Shown piece after piece: positions 8,382-18,009 of a stretch of 64,000 nucleotides of DNA. This DNA comes from Mesorhizobium sp. M1E.F.Ca.ET.045.02.1.1 (GTDB lineage Bacteria > Pseudomonadota > Alphaproteobacteria > Rhizobiales > Rhizobiaceae). The stretch lies in the NCBI RefSeq assembly GCF_003952485.1, contig NZ_CP034447.1, positions 5,036,501 to 5,100,500 on the forward strand. The letters run 5' to 3'. The notes beneath the pieces are model-generated. The model had not been told where the DNA came from. It worked only from the letters and a program-made list of their open reading frames with translations, and did no database searches. The position numbers and the translations under genes are program-made. Position 1 is the first letter of the stretch. Every line of letters starts with the position of its first letter.

Positions 8382-10609
8382 ATGGCCTGATCCATGAAGC
8401 GCGGGAACCAGCCCTCATGGGTGGCGGTCAATTCGTTGACCGGGATCGCGCGGGCATCGCCGAGTTTCAGCGTGTCACCGCCGGTCGTGCCGATCCACGG
8501 CGCGAAGATACCGAGCTTGCCCTGCTCCTCGCGGATTCTGTCCCATTCGCCGCTTTGCGGGTCGATCGACAGCGTCAGCAGATAGCGGCCCTGGTCCTCG
8601 CCGAACCAGACCGGGATCGGGTCGGTGCCGGTAAGACCCGGTATGGTGGCGCCGATGCCGGAAGCCATCGCCATTTCGGCCAGCGCCACGGCAAGCCCGC
8701 CGTCCGAGAGGTCGTGCGCGGCGGTGACGATGCCGGAGGCGATCAGCGCCCGTACATGATCGCCGACGCGCTTTTCGTGCACGAGGTCGACCGGCGGCGG
8801 CGGGCCGTCGGCGCGGCCATGGATGTCGCGCATATAGACGGACTGGCCGAGATGGCTGCCCCAGCTCGGCGGCGCGCCGACCAGCACGATCATCTGGCCC
8901 TCGGCGGCAAATCCGATGCGGGCCATTTTCGACCAGTCGGCGATCAGCCCGACGCCGCCGATGGTCGGCGTCGGCAGGATGCCGCGGCCGTTAGTTTCGT
9001 TGTAGAGCGAGACATTGCCGGAGACGATCGGGAATTCGAGCGCGCGGCAGGCATCGCCGATGCCCTTCACCGCGCCGACGAGCTGGCCCATGATTTCGGG
9101 GCGCTCCGGATTGCCGAAATTGAGATTGTCGGTGGCGGCAAGCGGCAAGGCGCCGGTGGCGGTGAGATTGCGCCAGCATTCGGCCACGGCCTGCTTGCCG
9201 CCTTCATAGGGATCGGCCTCGCAATAGCGTGGCGTGACGTCGGAGGAGAAGGCGAGCGCCTTGGTCGGATGGCTCTCGACGCGCACCACGCCGGCGTCGC
9301 CGCCGGGGAGCTGCAGCGAATTGCCCTGGATCAGCGTGTCGTACTGCTCCCACACCCAGCGGCGCGAGGACAGATCCGGCCCGCCAAGCAATTTCAGCAG
9401 CGCATCGGCGACATCGGCCTTGGGCGCGTCATTGGCGGCGAGCAGCGCGGGCTTCCTCGTCTCGACCCAGGGGCGGTCATATTCCGGCGCCTGGTCTCCC
9501 AGTTCCTTGATCGGCAGGTTGGCGACCTCGTCGCCCTGATGCAACACGCGGAACCGCAAGTCGTCGGTCGTCTTGCCGACGATGGCGAAATCGAGGCCCC
9601 ATTTGTGGAAGATCGCCTCGGCTTCTCTCTCCTTTTCGGGGCGCAGCACCATCAGCATGCGCTCCTGGCTTTCCGACAGCATCATCTCGTAGGCGCTCAT
9701 GCGCTCCTCGCGCACCGGCACCTTGTCGAGGTCGAGCTCGATGCCGAGGTCGCCCTTGGCGCCCATCTCCACGGCCGAGCAGGTGAGGCCGGCCGCACCC
9801 ATATCCTGGATGGCGATGACCGCGCCCGAGGCCATCAGCTCGAGGCAGGCCTCCAACAGGCATTTCTCGGTGAAGGGGTCGCCGACCTGCACGGTCGGAC
9901 GCTTCTCCTCGATCTTGTCGTCGAATTCGGCCGAGGCCATGGTGGCGCCGCCGACGCCGTCGCGCCCGGTCTTGGCGCCGAGATAGACGACCGGCAGGCC
10001 GACACCCTTGGCCTGCGACAGGAAGATGGCGTTGGTCTTGGCGAGACCGGCCGCGAAGGCGTTGACCAGGATATTGCCGTTGTAGCGCGGATCGAAATTG
10101 ACCTCGCCGCCGACCGTCGGCACGCCGAAGGAATTGCCGTAGCCGCCGACGCCCGAAACCACGCCGGCGACCAGATGCCGGGTCTTGGGATGGTCCGGCG
10201 CGCCGAAGCGCAGCGCGTTCATCGCCGCGATCGGCCGCGCGCCCATGGTGAAGACGTCGCGCAGGATGCCGCCGACGCCGGTCGCCGCTCCCTGATAGGG
10301 CTCGATGTAGGACGGATGGTTGTGGCTCTCCATCTTGAAGACGACGCAGTCGCCGTCGCCGATGTCGACCACACCGGCATTCTCACCCGGTCCCTGTATG
10401 ACCTGCGGGCCGCTGGTGGGCAGCGTGCGCAGCCATTTCTTGGAGGACTTGTAGGAGCAGTGCTCGTTCCACATCGCCGAGAAGATGCCGAGCTCGGTGA
10501 AGCTCGGCTCGCGGCCGACCAGGTCGAGGATGCGCTGATATTCATCGGGCTTCAGCCCGTGCGCGGCGACGAGTTCGGGAGTGATCGGCACGGAATTGGA
10601 AATGGTCAT
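8378..10609 (-). CDS. purL: Phosphoribosylformylglycinamidine synthase subunit II (PurL)
   Basis: 743 residues, the normal size of the small-type PurL. It converts FGAR to FGAM with ATP and ammonia, as a complex with PurQ and PurS, both encoded in this window. The start is the ATG at 10609 ([19 protein letters not shown]). Signatures: [13 protein letters not shown] near the N-terminus, [29 protein letters not shown] for nucleotide/substrate binding, and the second AIRS-type half with [17 protein letters not shown]. It is separated from purQ by unrelated genes on both strands, so it needs its own promoter. Confidence 0.97.
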   Translation of the reverse strand: MTISNSVPITPELVAAHGLKPDEYQRILDLVGREPSFTELGIFSAMWNEHCSYKSSKKWLRTLPTSGPQVIQGPGENAGVVDIGDGDCVVFKMESHNHPSYIEPYQGAATGVGGILRDVFTMGARPIAAMNALRFGAPDHPKTRHLVAGVVSGVGGYGNSFGVPTVGGEVNFDPRYNGNILVNAFAAGLAKTNAIFLSQAKGVGLPVVYLGAKTGRDGVGGATMASAEFDDKIEEKRPTVQVGDPFTEKCLLEACLELMASGAVIAIQDMGAAGLTCSAVEMGAKGDLGIELDLDKVPVREERMSAYEMMLSESQERMLMVLRPEKEREAEAIFHKWGLDFAIVGKTTDDLRFRVLHQGDEVANLPIKELGDQAPEYDRPWVETRKPALLAANDAPKADVADALLKLLGGPDLSSRRWVWEQYDTLIQGNSLQLPGGDAGVVRVESHPTKALAFSSDVTPRYCEADPYEGGKQAVAECWRNLTATGALPLAATDNLNFGNPERPEIMGQLVGAVKGIGDACRALEFPIVSGNVSLYNETNGRGILPTPTIGGVGLIADWSKMARIGFAAEGQMIVLVGAPPSWGSHLGQSVYMRDIHGRADGPPPPVDLVHEKRVGDHVRALIASGIVTAAHDLSDGGLAVALAEMAMASGIGATIPGLTGTDPIPVWFGEDQGRYLLTLSIDPQSGEWDRIREEQGKLGIFAPWIGTTGGDTLKLGDARAIPVNELTATHEGWFPRFMDQAI

Positions 10610-10751
10610 GAGCAGCGATTGGTATCCGTGGGAGGGGGATTTTCTGAGTCTCCTCTTATCGCAAGCTTTCGCGCGATACACCCCACCGGATGACGAAAAA
10701 CGCCGGAAAACCACTGCGTCGGCGACTGCCCGACGGACAGTGCCGGGCGGA

Positions 10752-12161
10752 TCAGGAAAAACTGTCGTAGCCGGCGCGGCCTTCGTCGAGCAGGCGGCGG
10801 ATGACCGCGACGCCGCCGGCGACATCCTTGCTGTGCCGGGGTTGCGACACGCCGAAGCGGACGCTGTGGAAGACCTGCTCGGAGCGACCGGCCTTGAACT
10901 CGTCCTCGTCGTCGATGAGCACGCCTTGCGCCAGGCTGGCATTCTTGAAGGTGCCGGAGAGCCAGGGATCAGGCAAGGTCAGCCAGACGAAGGGCACATT
11001 GTCTCTTGTCTTGAAATCGAACCCAGCCAGCGTCTCGCGCACGATATGGAGACGGGCCTGGATTTCGGCAATGCAGCGCTTGCGGATCTCGCCCGCCTGG
11101 CCGGATGTCACCAGCCTGGTACCCACCTCCGCCAGCAGGAAAGGCAGGCCGCCGGTCATCATCTTGTGGGCGACGCGGATGCGGTGGCGGTAGGCCGGCG
11201 GGCAGGACAGCCAACCGCCACGCACGCCGGCCGCGACCGACTTCGACAGACCGCCGGCGACGATCGTGCGCTCGGGCGCGTACTCGGCAAGCAGCGGCGT
11301 CGGATCGTCGGTCAGCTCGCCATAGAGATCGTCCTCGATCAGCACGACATTGTACGCGCGCGCGATGCGCGCGATCGCCTGGCGCCGTTCCGCCGAAAGC
11401 GTCACCAGCGTCGGGTTCTTCGCCGTCGGCATCACGAACATCATCTTGGGGTGTTTTTGCGCGCAGACGCGCTCGAAATCGTCGGGGTCGATGCCTCCAT
11501 CGTCCGCTGCAACCAAAGCGGTGCGGCGTCCGATCAGTCCGGCGCTGCGCGAGATCTGCGAATAGGTGAGATGCTCGAAGACGACATAGTCGCCGGGCAT
11601 GGTGAGCGCGGCGATCGCCGCCATCACGGCGGCGTGGGTGCCCAGCGTCGGCACGATTGAATCGGGCGAGGGGCGGAAGGAATTTCGCGCCAGCCAATGG
11701 CTGCCCGCCTCGTACCAGCGTTCGGGAAAATCCCTGGTGTAGCTCGAAATGTCGTGGGGATGGTCCTGCGCCGTCCGCGCCAAGATTTCGGCGATGACTG
11801 CGCCCTGGCCGACATCGGGCGCGGCGGTGCTGTCGAAGCGCAGCTTGCCCGTCGGCGCATCGATGGGGCGTGTGCCCAGGACGGCAGGCTCCAGATCCGG
11901 CTTCGAATCTCCGGCGCGTTGGGCGAGCACGTAGGTACCGCGCCCAACTTCGCCGCTCACCAGCCCGCGTTCGCGCAGCAACTGGTAGGCTCTGCCGATC
12001 GTGCCGACCGTCGTGCCGATGTCGTAGGCGAGGTCGCGCTGGGGTGGCAGTTTTGCACCGGCATCGATGACGCCCTTGTCGATATCTGACTCAATGCTGT
12101 CAGCAAGACGCTGATACAGCGGACCGGAGCCGGAGGAGAGATCGGGGAGCCAATTTGTCAT
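10752..12161 (-). CDS. MocR/PdxR-type transcriptional regulator (GntR HTH + aminotransferase domain)
   Basis: 469 residues. Residues 14-80 form a GntR winged helix ([13 protein letters not shown]...[34 protein letters not shown]). The rest is a fold-type I aminotransferase domain with [16 protein letters not shown] and the PLP-binding lysine at about position 307 ([10 protein letters not shown]). Such proteins sense PLP or an amino ligand and control a neighbouring gene. It is divergent from the small DUF1127 gene at 12256, with a short AT-rich region between them that is the likely operator. The specific ligand is unknown. Confidence 0.88.
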   Translation of the reverse strand: MTNWLPDLSSGSGPLYQRLADSIESDIDKGVIDAGAKLPPQRDLAYDIGTTVGTIGRAYQLLRERGLVSGEVGRGTYVLAQRAGDSKPDLEPAVLGTRPIDAPTGKLRFDSTAAPDVGQGAVIAEILARTAQDHPHDISSYTRDFPERWYEAGSHWLARNSFRPSPDSIVPTLGTHAAVMAAIAALTMPGDYVVFEHLTYSQISRSAGLIGRRTALVAADDGGIDPDDFERVCAQKHPKMMFVMPTAKNPTLVTLSAERRQAIARIARAYNVVLIEDDLYGELTDDPTPLLAEYAPERTIVAGGLSKSVAAGVRGGWLSCPPAYRHRIRVAHKMMTGGLPFLLAEVGTRLVTSGQAGEIRKRCIAEIQARLHIVRETLAGFDFKTRDNVPFVWLTLPDPWLSGTFKNASLAQGVLIDDEDEFKAGRSEQVFHSVRFGVSQPRHSKDVAGGVAVIRRLLDEGRAGYDSFS

Positions 12162-12255
12162 GGTAACAATTTTCTATATTGCACCGTATGATGAGTCAAT
12201 CGATATGAGATTGCGCGCAGAAAAGGTACAATTCATCAGTCTGGCAGATCGGAAA
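12162..12255. promoter_or_regulatory. Divergent promoter/operator between the MocR and DUF1127 genes
   Basis: 94 AT-rich bases, unusual in this GC-rich window. GGTAACAATT (12162-12171) and GGTACAATT (12226-12234) are near copies, and TACAATT recurs at 12261-12267 just inside the DUF1127 gene. MocR regulators bind repeated sites of this kind next to their own gene, so these are candidate binding sites. Binding is inferred. Confidence 0.4.
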
Positions 12256-12498
12256 ATGAATACAATTGATACATTCCACCACGGCGGCGCCGAATTGCAC
12301 AATCGCCCGTCGGTCCGCCGCGGGTTCATCGACCGTATCGTCTTCGTGCTCGGCTCCATCGCCAGGCAGATCGACCGCATGCTGGAGCGCCGCCGCGGGC
12401 GCCTGGCACTCCTGGAGATGACCGACGAGCAGCTCAAGGATATCGGCATCTCGCGCTGCGATGCTCACCACGAAGGCATCAGGCCGTTCTGGGAGTGA
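12256..12498 (+). CDS. DUF1127-domain small protein
   Basis: 80 residues from the ATG at 12256; the frame is open further upstream. The C-terminal 45 residues are a typical DUF1127 (YjiS-like) helix pair: RRGRLALLEMTDEQLKDIGISR. In other Alphaproteobacteria, short DUF1127 proteins bind RNA or affect phosphate and carbon metabolism, but no function can be assigned here. Its divergent position next to the MocR gene makes it a plausible target of that regulator. It converges on the Pr6Pr gene. Confidence 0.75.
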   Translation: MNTIDTFHHGGAELHNRPSVRRGFIDRIVFVLGSIARQIDRMLERRRGRLALLEMTDEQLKDIGISRCDAHHEGIRPFWE

Positions 12499-12515
12499 CC
12501 GCGCCGGCTTGCGGA

Positions 12516-13145
12516 TCATTTCCGCAGCCGGGCGATGCCGTGATCGACAAGCACGGCGAGCGCGCACAGCACGAGAAACAAAGCTGTCGTGGTCAGCGCC
12601 GATATGGCGACGCTGGCCGCGCCGTTCTTGGCCACATCGAGGAAGGGGTAGGGCACCTCGCCGGCGAATGGGGCCCGTATCAACGCATAGGCGAGATAGG
12701 CCAGCGGATAGATCATCCACCAGGAGATGTCGCGCCAGCGCGTGCTGCCGTCCGCGCCCGCGATCAGCCACCACAGCACGAAGACGAGCGGCGTCACATA
12801 GTGGAGCAGGATATCGCACAGCAGGAACAGGCCTTCCGGCGCCCAAAGGCGCGCCAGTACCGTCGAATAGACGATGAAGACCAGGGTGATGGCTACCGCG
12901 ACGCCGGCCCGCATGCGCCGCCCGGCGAACGCTGGGAACCAGGCATAGCCGGCGGGTGACAGCAGCGAAGCATACACCAGCACCACCGCAATGTTGGTCA
13001 GGATGGTGAAGAAGCTGAAATAGAAGACGATGGAGCCAAACAGGCTGCGGCCCGCCGCCATCGACGCCGGGATGGTGATGGCGAATTGCAGGACAAGCCC
13101 TATCAGCCCGATGACCAGTCCCGCCGTCTGCAGGAACCGGCCCAT
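12516..13145 (-). CDS. Pr6Pr (FAR-17a/AIG1-like) family membrane protein
   Basis: 209 residues from the ATG at 13145, with six hydrophobic segments. The pattern FYFSFFTILTNIAVVLVY followed by LLHYVTPLVFVLWWLI and WMIYPLAYLAYALIRAP is that of Pr6Pr membrane proteins, distantly related to FAR-17a/AIG1 lipid hydrolases. The conserved His in LLHY and Thr in FTILTN are candidate active-site residues by analogy. It lies 7 bases downstream of the lipoprotein gene and is probably in one operon with it. Confidence 0.7.
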   Translation of the reverse strand: MGRFLQTAGLVIGLIGLVLQFAITIPASMAAGRSLFGSIVFYFSFFTILTNIAVVLVYASLLSPAGYAWFPAFAGRRMRAGVAVAITLVFIVYSTVLARLWAPEGLFLLCDILLHYVTPLVFVLWWLIAGADGSTRWRDISWWMIYPLAYLAYALIRAPFAGEVPYPFLDVAKNGAASVAISALTTTALFLVLCALAVLVDHGIARLRK

Positions 13146-13152
13146 GGTAGGC

Positions 13153-13563
13153 TCACGCGGCGGCGGCGCAGGACGGATTGCCGGCCTGCCAGCGGGCGAT
13201 GTCGGCGCCGATGCGCGCGCCAAGCGGTTCGGCCATCAGCGGCCCGAACACGTCCACCTTGCTGGAATTGCCCTGCGCCTGCACGACCAGCAGCGGCTTG
13301 CCGCCATAATGCTTGGCCGGCACCAGCAGGAAACGCGGCGTGCCGCTGTAGGAGTTCAGCTCATTGGCCATCTGATAGGATTTGAAGGCTGGATCCTTGC
13401 TGGCGATCCAGCATTTATGGGCGGCGATCGCAACCTGCTCCATTGCAAGGAGCGAGGCGCTCTTGCCTGACGGCGCCGGCGTGGACTTCGAGCTGGACTG
13501 GCACGATGTCAGCGCAATCCCGGCGGCGGCCACGAGAGCAAGGCGAGCAATCGTCAGTCTCAT
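13153..13563 (-). CDS. Small putative lipoprotein
   Basis: 136 residues. The signal peptide MRLTIARLALVAAAGIALTSC ends in the lipobox LTSC, so it should be lipidated at Cys21 and anchored in a membrane facing the periplasm. The mature part is a small soluble domain with two further Cys (KCWIASKDPAF and NPSCAAAA). I do not recognise a named family. It is followed 7 bases later by the Pr6Pr gene and preceded by purQ 44 bases upstream, so it may be read from the purQ transcript. Confidence 0.65.
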   Translation of the reverse strand: MRLTIARLALVAAAGIALTSCQSSSKSTPAPSGKSASLLAMEQVAIAAHKCWIASKDPAFKSYQMANELNSYSGTPRFLLVPAKHYGGKPLLVVQAQGNSSKVDVFGPLMAEPLGARIGADIARWQAGNPSCAAAA

Positions 13564-13607
13564 GGTCAGTCCGCCCCCGCGTTCTTGAAGGAATTGTCTG
13601 GGAAGGA

Positions 13608-14276
13608 TCAAGCGGCGATGCCGAGCGCGCCTTCGAACAGCGCCCGTCCGTCGCTGCCGCCATGCGCCGCCTCGATCAGGTTCTCCGGATGCGGCATCAG
13701 GCCGAGCACATTGCCCTTGTCGTTGACGATGCCGGCGATGTCGTTGATCGAGCCGTTGGGGTTGGTGCCTTCGGCGTAGCGGAACACCACCTGGCCTTCG
13801 CCTTCGAGGCGCGCAAGCGTCTCGGCATCGGCGAAGTAGTTGCCGTCATGATGGGCCACCGGCGAGCGGATGATCTCACCCGGCTTATAGCGGCGGGTGA
13901 ACATGGTGTTGGCGTTGGCGACCTGAAGCTTCACCTGCCGGCAGACGAACTTCAGCGAGGAATTGCGCATCAGCGCGCCAGGCAGCAGCCCCGCCTCGAC
14001 CAGGATCTGGAAGCCGTTGCAGACGCCGATGACCATGACGCCCTTGGCGGCCTTCTCAGCCACCGCCCGCATCACCGGCATGCGCGCGGCGATCGCCCCG
14101 CAGCGCAGATAGTCGCCGAAGGAGAAGCCGCCCGGGATGGCGATCAGGTCGACGTCGGGGATTTCGGTGTCGGTCTGCCAGACGGTCGCCGGCGCCTGCC
14201 CGGAAATCTTGGTCAGCGCCGCGATCATGTCGCGGTCGCGGTTGAGGCCAGGCAGGAGGACGACGGCTGATTTCAT
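13608..14276 (-). CDS. purQ: Phosphoribosylformylglycinamidine synthase subunit I (glutaminase PurQ)
   Basis: 222 residues from the ATG at 14276. It supplies ammonia from glutamine to PurL in the FGAM synthase complex. The class I glutaminase triad is visible: the nucleophile Cys in VIGVCNGFQ, and the His/Glu in [11 protein letters not shown]. The N-terminal [17 protein letters not shown] and [15 protein letters not shown] are typical. In related genomes it directly follows purS; here a membrane gene on the opposite strand and a broken small gene lie between purS and purQ. Confidence 0.96.
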   Translation of the reverse strand: MKSAVVLLPGLNRDRDMIAALTKISGQAPATVWQTDTEIPDVDLIAIPGGFSFGDYLRCGAIAARMPVMRAVAEKAAKGVMVIGVCNGFQILVEAGLLPGALMRNSSLKFVCRQVKLQVANANTMFTRRYKPGEIIRSPVAHHDGNYFADAETLARLEGEGQVVFRYAEGTNPNGSINDIAGIVNDKGNVLGLMPHPENLIEAAHGGSDGRALFEGALGIAA

Positions 14277-14375
14277 GGGATGTCCAATTGACTCAAGAGG
14301 CGTATCCAACTTTGGCGTACCGGCAGCGCAATTGCGGGTCAAGCGAAGGTTAAGGCTTTTAAGCTATTTGGCGCG

Positions 14376-15140
14376 TTGAATTGGGCGACGCACTTGAAAA
14401 GCGGCTGGGAACTGAAGTTCGACGATCGACGCTGGGCCTCTGGGATCGCCGGGGCAATTGTTCTGCTTATTTCCGCATTTGTATATGCGTTCTTCTCCCA
14501 GGCGGACGCCACTTTTGCGACGGCATTCTCAAAGACATTTTCTTTGAAAGCCGATCTCGGCCGATGCTCTTCGTCCTTTGCAGATCTAATTATGGCACAG
14601 ATCGTGTATGCACTGGCGACCTGTCTCGTGCTTTCGGGGCTTGCGATTGCGATGGGTGTCGCCGCCATCACCGACACCCCCAACAGGTCGAGGTACCTCA
14701 AGCTTCTCCTGGCAACATTGGCGTTCCTGCTCTTGTTGCTCGCGTTTGCGATGAATGACGATGGATTTTGGCTTAGCTCCACAAGTCGCAGATCTTTCGG
14801 GCGACGTTTGAGTTTTGTCGATGCTTGTGTGCAAAGCCACAACACCAATTTCATTCGTCTCTACGTGATGAGTGTCTGGCTTGCTTTCGGCTCCTGGATG
14901 CTCATTCTTATGGAGCTTCTATATTTTCGGGCGATACTATTCCGTCGAAATTACGATGAGTTGCCAGAAAATCCACAGCTTCGCGCTGAAATACTAGCAA
15001 TTCGCTCAAAGTACGGCGCAGTGAATCAGAGGCTGAAGAAGCCGCCATGGACATTCTCGATGCTGGTGTTCGTAGGCCTTCTGCTTACCTTCGTAGTTCA
15101 TGGGCTCTACAATGTGGCGGTTGTCTTAAGCGCCATCTAG
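14376..15140 (+). CDS. Unknown five-helix membrane protein inserted between purQ and purS
   Basis: Up to 254 residues from a TTG at 14376, with no ATG until residue 94, so the start is uncertain. Five hydrophobic segments (about residues 24-48, 70-98, 105-124, 155-185, 228-252) are separated by charged loops. I recognise no family. Third codon positions are clearly richer in A and T than in the purine genes (runs such as ATT GTT CTG CTT ATT), which points to recent acquisition. It is on the strand opposite to the surrounding purine genes and overlaps the 3' end of the frameshifted gene at 15126. Confidence 0.55.
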   Translation: MNWATHLKSGWELKFDDRRWASGIAGAIVLLISAFVYAFFSQADATFATAFSKTFSLKADLGRCSSSFADLIMAQIVYALATCLVLSGLAIAMGVAAITDTPNRSRYLKLLLATLAFLLLLLAFAMNDDGFWLSSTSRRSFGRRLSFVDACVQSHNTNFIRLYVMSVWLAFGSWMLILMELLYFRAILFRRNYDELPENPQLRAEILAIRSKYGAVNQRLKKPPWTFSMLVFVGLLLTFVVHGLYNVAVVLSAI

Positions 15141-15345
15141 GAAATGTTCGATACGGTCGAGCCGATCGTCGCAACGGGCGAGCATGCCATGGATATTCTT
15201 CACATCACCCGCAGTGGCAATGATGTGCCCGTGGATAGAACCCAAGCTCAGATTTGACCTCCGAGAAGTCCTGGGAAAGCTCACCGCGTTGCTGATCCAC
15301 ACGCTTCAAAAGCGCGTAAATCAACTCGTTTGTGACTTCCGCCAT
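15126..15345 (-). pseudogene. Frameshifted small coiled-coil-like gene
   Basis: From the ATG at 15345 the frame reads MAEVTNELIYALLKRVDQQ, continues to FSEVKSELG and then hits a stop after about 46 codons. Shifting frame by one base near 15238-15243 (an extra base in a GGG run) restores SIHGHIIATAGDVKNI through LDRIEHFLDGA to a stop at 15126. The joined product, about 72 residues, resembles the short helical proteins of unknown function common in rhizobia. Either a single-base insertion inactivated it or the base is a sequencing error. Confidence 0.65.
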
Positions 15346-15364
15346 CGGCCTCTCTAGCACAACC

Positions 15365-15604
15365 TCAGGTTATGGCCACACTATAGTTCTCAATCACCGT
15401 GTTCGCCAGAAGCTTGTCGCACATGGCCTTGAGATCGGCTTCGGCCTTGGCCTTGTCGGTGCCGGTGAGCTCGATGTCGAACACCTTGCCCTGCCGCACC
15501 TGCCCGACACCGTCGAAGCCCAGACCTGACAGCGCGTGCTCGATCGCCTTGCCCTGCGGGTCGAGGACGCCGTTCTTGAGGGTCACGGTAATGCGGGCTT
15601 TCAT
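15365..15604 (-). CDS. purS: Phosphoribosylformylglycinamidine synthase subunit PurS
   Basis: 79 residues from the ATG at 15604, the normal PurS size. PurS is the small structural subunit linking PurQ to PurL. Diagnostic stretches are ITVTLKNGVLDPQGKAIEHAL at the start and GLGFDGVGQVRQGKVFDIEL in the middle. It lies 62 bases downstream of purC on the same strand and is probably co-transcribed with it. The purQ gene that would normally follow is displaced by about 1.1 kb. Confidence 0.95.
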   Translation of the reverse strand: MKARITVTLKNGVLDPQGKAIEHALSGLGFDGVGQVRQGKVFDIELTGTDKAKAEADLKAMCDKLLANTVIENYSVAIT

Positions 15605-15666
15605 CAATACTCCTGGATGATCCTGGTGCGGGGCGGCGGACCTGCCGTTGCCGGCAGGCCGCTTAA

Positions 15667-16461
15667 TCAGTGCTTCAGGCCTTTCGGCGACTCGGAAGAG
15701 GCGACAAGCACGGGCCCCGTGGGGCGCGGCGGCTCGTTCTCGTTCATGATGCCGAGACGGCGGGCGACTTCCTGGTACGCCTCGACCAACCCGCCCATAT
15801 CGCGGCGGAAGCGGTCCTTGTCGAGCTTGTCCTGGGTCGCGACGTCCCACAGCCGGCAGGAATCGGGCGAGATCTCGTCGGCGACGACGATGCGCATCAT
15901 ATCGCCCTCGAACAGCCGGCCGCATTCGATCTTGAAGTCGACGAGCTGGATGCCGACGCCCAGGAACAGGCCGGACAGGAAGTCGTTGACGCGGATGGCT
16001 AAAGCCATGATGTCGTCGATCTCCTGCGGGCTTGCCCAGCCGAAGGCGGTGATGTGCTCTTCCGACACCATCGGATCGTCGAGCGCATCGGCCTTGTAGT
16101 AGAACTCGATGATCGAGCGCGGCAGCACCGTGCCTTCCTCGATACCCAGGCGCTTTGCCAGCGAACCGGCGGCGACGTTGCGCACGACCACTTCGAGCGG
16201 GATGATCTCGACTTCCTTGATCAATTGCTCGCGCATGTTGAGCCGGCGGATGAAGTGGGTCGGGATGCCCATGCGATTCAGATGGTTGAAAATGTGCTCG
16301 GAAATGCGGTTGTTGAGCACGCCCTTGCCATCGACCACTTCGTGCTTCTTCTTGTTGAAGGCGGTGGCGTCGTCCTTGAAGAACTGGATCAGCGTCCCGG
16401 GCTCAGGTCCCTCATAGAGGATCTTGGCCTTGCCTTCGTAAATGCGGCGGCGATTTTTCAT
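15667..16461 (-). CDS. purC: SAICAR synthetase
   Basis: 264 residues from the ATG at 16461. It joins CAIR and aspartate with ATP to give SAICAR in purine synthesis. Recognisable motifs are [14 protein letters not shown] at the N-terminus, [29 protein letters not shown], and [11 protein letters not shown] with [12 protein letters not shown], the ATP/metal-binding signature. It carries a C-terminal extension of about 10 residues beyond the usual 254. It is the first gene of the purC-purS unit and is divergent from the DUF1476 gene, with 277 bases between them that should hold both promoters. Confidence 0.96.
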   Translation of the reverse strand: MKNRRRIYEGKAKILYEGPEPGTLIQFFKDDATAFNKKKHEVVDGKGVLNNRISEHIFNHLNRMGIPTHFIRRLNMREQLIKEVEIIPLEVVVRNVAAGSLAKRLGIEEGTVLPRSIIEFYYKADALDDPMVSEEHITAFGWASPQEIDDIMALAIRVNDFLSGLFLGVGIQLVDFKIECGRLFEGDMMRIVVADEISPDSCRLWDVATQDKLDKDRFRRDMGGLVEAYQEVARRLGIMNENEPPRPTGPVLVASSESPKGLKH

Positions 16462-16738
16462 CTGATTTTTTTCTCTGGATTGGCGGGCAGGCGGCAAGCG
16501 ACCGGTTCCTGTCCGTCTGCCTAAATTAGTTGCGGCGACGGTGGCGTTCAATGCCGGTGTCTATAGCAATCGTAATGTTTGCTCAATCGGCAAATCCAGC
16601 CGATCAACCGGTTTCAGGACTGAAATGCCGCAGCGCAGCATGCGATGTAGCGTATTGACCGGCCGGCAGCCTTTTGGTTTGTGCTGGGTAAGCACACATA
16701 TTCATCGCCAAGCGAATCGATTTGACCGGAGGGACGTC

Positions 16739-17059
16739 ATGAGCAGCATGAAAGACCGCGAAGAGGGCTTCGAGCGCAAATTCGTCTTCGACGAGGAGCT
16801 CCGCTTCAAGGCCGCCGCGCGCCGCAACAGGGCGCTCGGCCTGTGGGCCGCCGAAAAGCTCGGCAAAACCGGCGCCGATGCCGAAACCTATGCCAAGGAG
16901 GTGGTCGTCTCCGATATCGAGGAAGCCGGCGACCACGACGTCTTCCGCAAGATCCGCAAGGATTTCGACGCGGCCGGCGTCAACCAGTCGGACCATCAGA
17001 TCCGCCGCACCATGGATGAGCTGATGGCGCAGGCGATCGAGCAGATCAAGAACGCCTGA
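16739..17059 (+). CDS. DUF1476 protein, zeta-type F1-ATPase inhibitor
   Basis: 106 residues from the ATG at 16739, chosen because GGAGGG at 16728-16733 gives correct spacing. The sequence MKDREEGFERKFVFDEELRFKAAARRNRALGLWAA is the hallmark of DUF1476. The Paracoccus member is the zeta subunit, which blocks ATP hydrolysis by F1Fo-ATP synthase through its N-terminal helix, and that helix is conserved here. The rest is predicted to be helical (DHDVFRKIRKDFDAAG). This gene commonly lies beside purC in Alphaproteobacteria. Confidence 0.88.
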   Translation: MSSMKDREEGFERKFVFDEELRFKAAARRNRALGLWAAEKLGKTGADAETYAKEVVVSDIEEAGDHDVFRKIRKDFDAAGVNQSDHQIRRTMDELMAQAIEQIKNA

Positions 17060-17065
17060 ACCTTC

Positions 17066-17120
17066 ATGAGCATGGTATCGTCCGAAAACTGCTTCACACT
17101 TTTCGGCATCATGCTCTAGC
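17066..17120. repeat. Rhizobial palindromic intergenic repeat, family B-like
   Basis: GAGCATG near 17070 and CATGCTC at 17110-17116 frame a core, TCCGAAAACTGCTTCACACTTTT. The core matches in layout the repeats at 25671-25720 and 36128-36180, although the outer arms differ. It lies directly after the DUF1476 gene. Confidence 0.6.
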
Positions 17121-17131
17121 TGGACCAATCG

Positions 17132-17160
17132 ACCGCCCGGCTCAGCCAGGCGGTTTTTCT
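17132..17160 (+). terminator. Intrinsic terminator after the DUF1476 gene
   Basis: ACCGCC (17132-17137) pairs with GGCGGT (17149-17154), with inner GGCT/AGCC pairing, followed by TTTTCTTT. It lies about 70 bases after the stop codon. Confidence 0.75.
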
Positions 17161-17216
17161 TTGCCTTGCCGCCGTTTCCGGCTGAAAACTGCGGATTGTT
17201 AACAAGGAAAGTTCCG

Positions 17217-17990
17217 ATGTCGCTCAAATCCCGCCTGGCCGCCAACGAAACGCTGTTCACCGCCTGGTCCGGAGTACCGGACGCGCTGACGGTCGAAATC
17301 ATCGCCAAGCAGGGTTTTGATGCCGTCACGCTCGACATGCAGCATGGCGGCCATCACGAGGACAGCGTGCTGCGCGGCCTCGTGCCGGTGCTTGCCGCCA
17401 ACAAGCCGGCGCTGGTGCGCATTCCGGTCGGCCGTTTCGACATGGCCAGCCGCGCGCTCGATTTCGGCGCCGAGGCGGTGATCGCACCGATGGTGAATTC
17501 GGTGGCCGATGCCAGGCTGTTCGCCGCCGCCATGAAATATCCGCCGATGGGCGAGCGCTCCTGGGGCCCGACCTATGCCTTTCCGCGCCACGGCAAGGGC
17601 GATCATGCGGAATGGCTGCGCGACTCGAACCAGCGCACCATGGCCTTCGCCATGGTCGAGACGCGGGCCGCGTTCGAGGCGCTCGACGGCATCCTCGACA
17701 CGCCCGGCATCGACGGCATCTTTGTCGGCCCGTCGGATTTCTCGATCGCCTGGTCGAACGGCACCACTGTCAATTCGACGCTGGAAAGCATGATGGAGAC
17801 GGTCGCCTCGATCGCCGAACGGACGCGCAAGGCCGGCAAGCATGCCGCGATCTACGTCATCGAGCCGGCCATTGCCGGCCGCGTCGTGTCGATGGGCTAC
17901 CGGCTGCTCGCCATGGGTTCGGACCACACGCTGATTTCGCTGGGCGCGAAGACTCTGTTGAAGAGCATGCGGGATTCGATCGGCTCCTGA
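17217..17990 (+). CDS. HpcH/HpaI-type aldolase
   Basis: 257 residues from the ATG at 17217 behind AAGGAAAG. It is a class II, metal-dependent aldolase of the HpcH/HpaI family that cleaves 2-keto-3-deoxy acids to pyruvate and an aldehyde. DAVTLDMQHGGHHEDS holds the conserved Asp and His. RIPVGRFDMASRALDFGAEAVIAPMVNS carries the substrate Arg and following barrel strand, AMVETRAAFE holds the metal-binding Glu, and FVGPSDFSIAW the metal-binding Asp. The exact substrate is not evident from sequence or neighbours. Confidence 0.87.
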   Translation: MSLKSRLAANETLFTAWSGVPDALTVEIIAKQGFDAVTLDMQHGGHHEDSVLRGLVPVLAANKPALVRIPVGRFDMASRALDFGAEAVIAPMVNSVADARLFAAAMKYPPMGERSWGPTYAFPRHGKGDHAEWLRDSNQRTMAFAMVETRAAFEALDGILDTPGIDGIFVGPSDFSIAWSNGTTVNSTLESMMETVASIAERTRKAGKHAAIYVIEPAIAGRVVSMGYRLLAMGSDHTLISLGAKTLLKSMRDSIGS

Positions 17991-18009
17991 ACCGCCGAAC
18001 AAAAGAAAC

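Noticed and set aside
8120..10693. An 857-codon open frame on the + strand
   Set aside because: It lies antisense to purL, whose protein is unmistakable. Long antisense frames are expected in GC-rich genes, and the translation shows no known domain.
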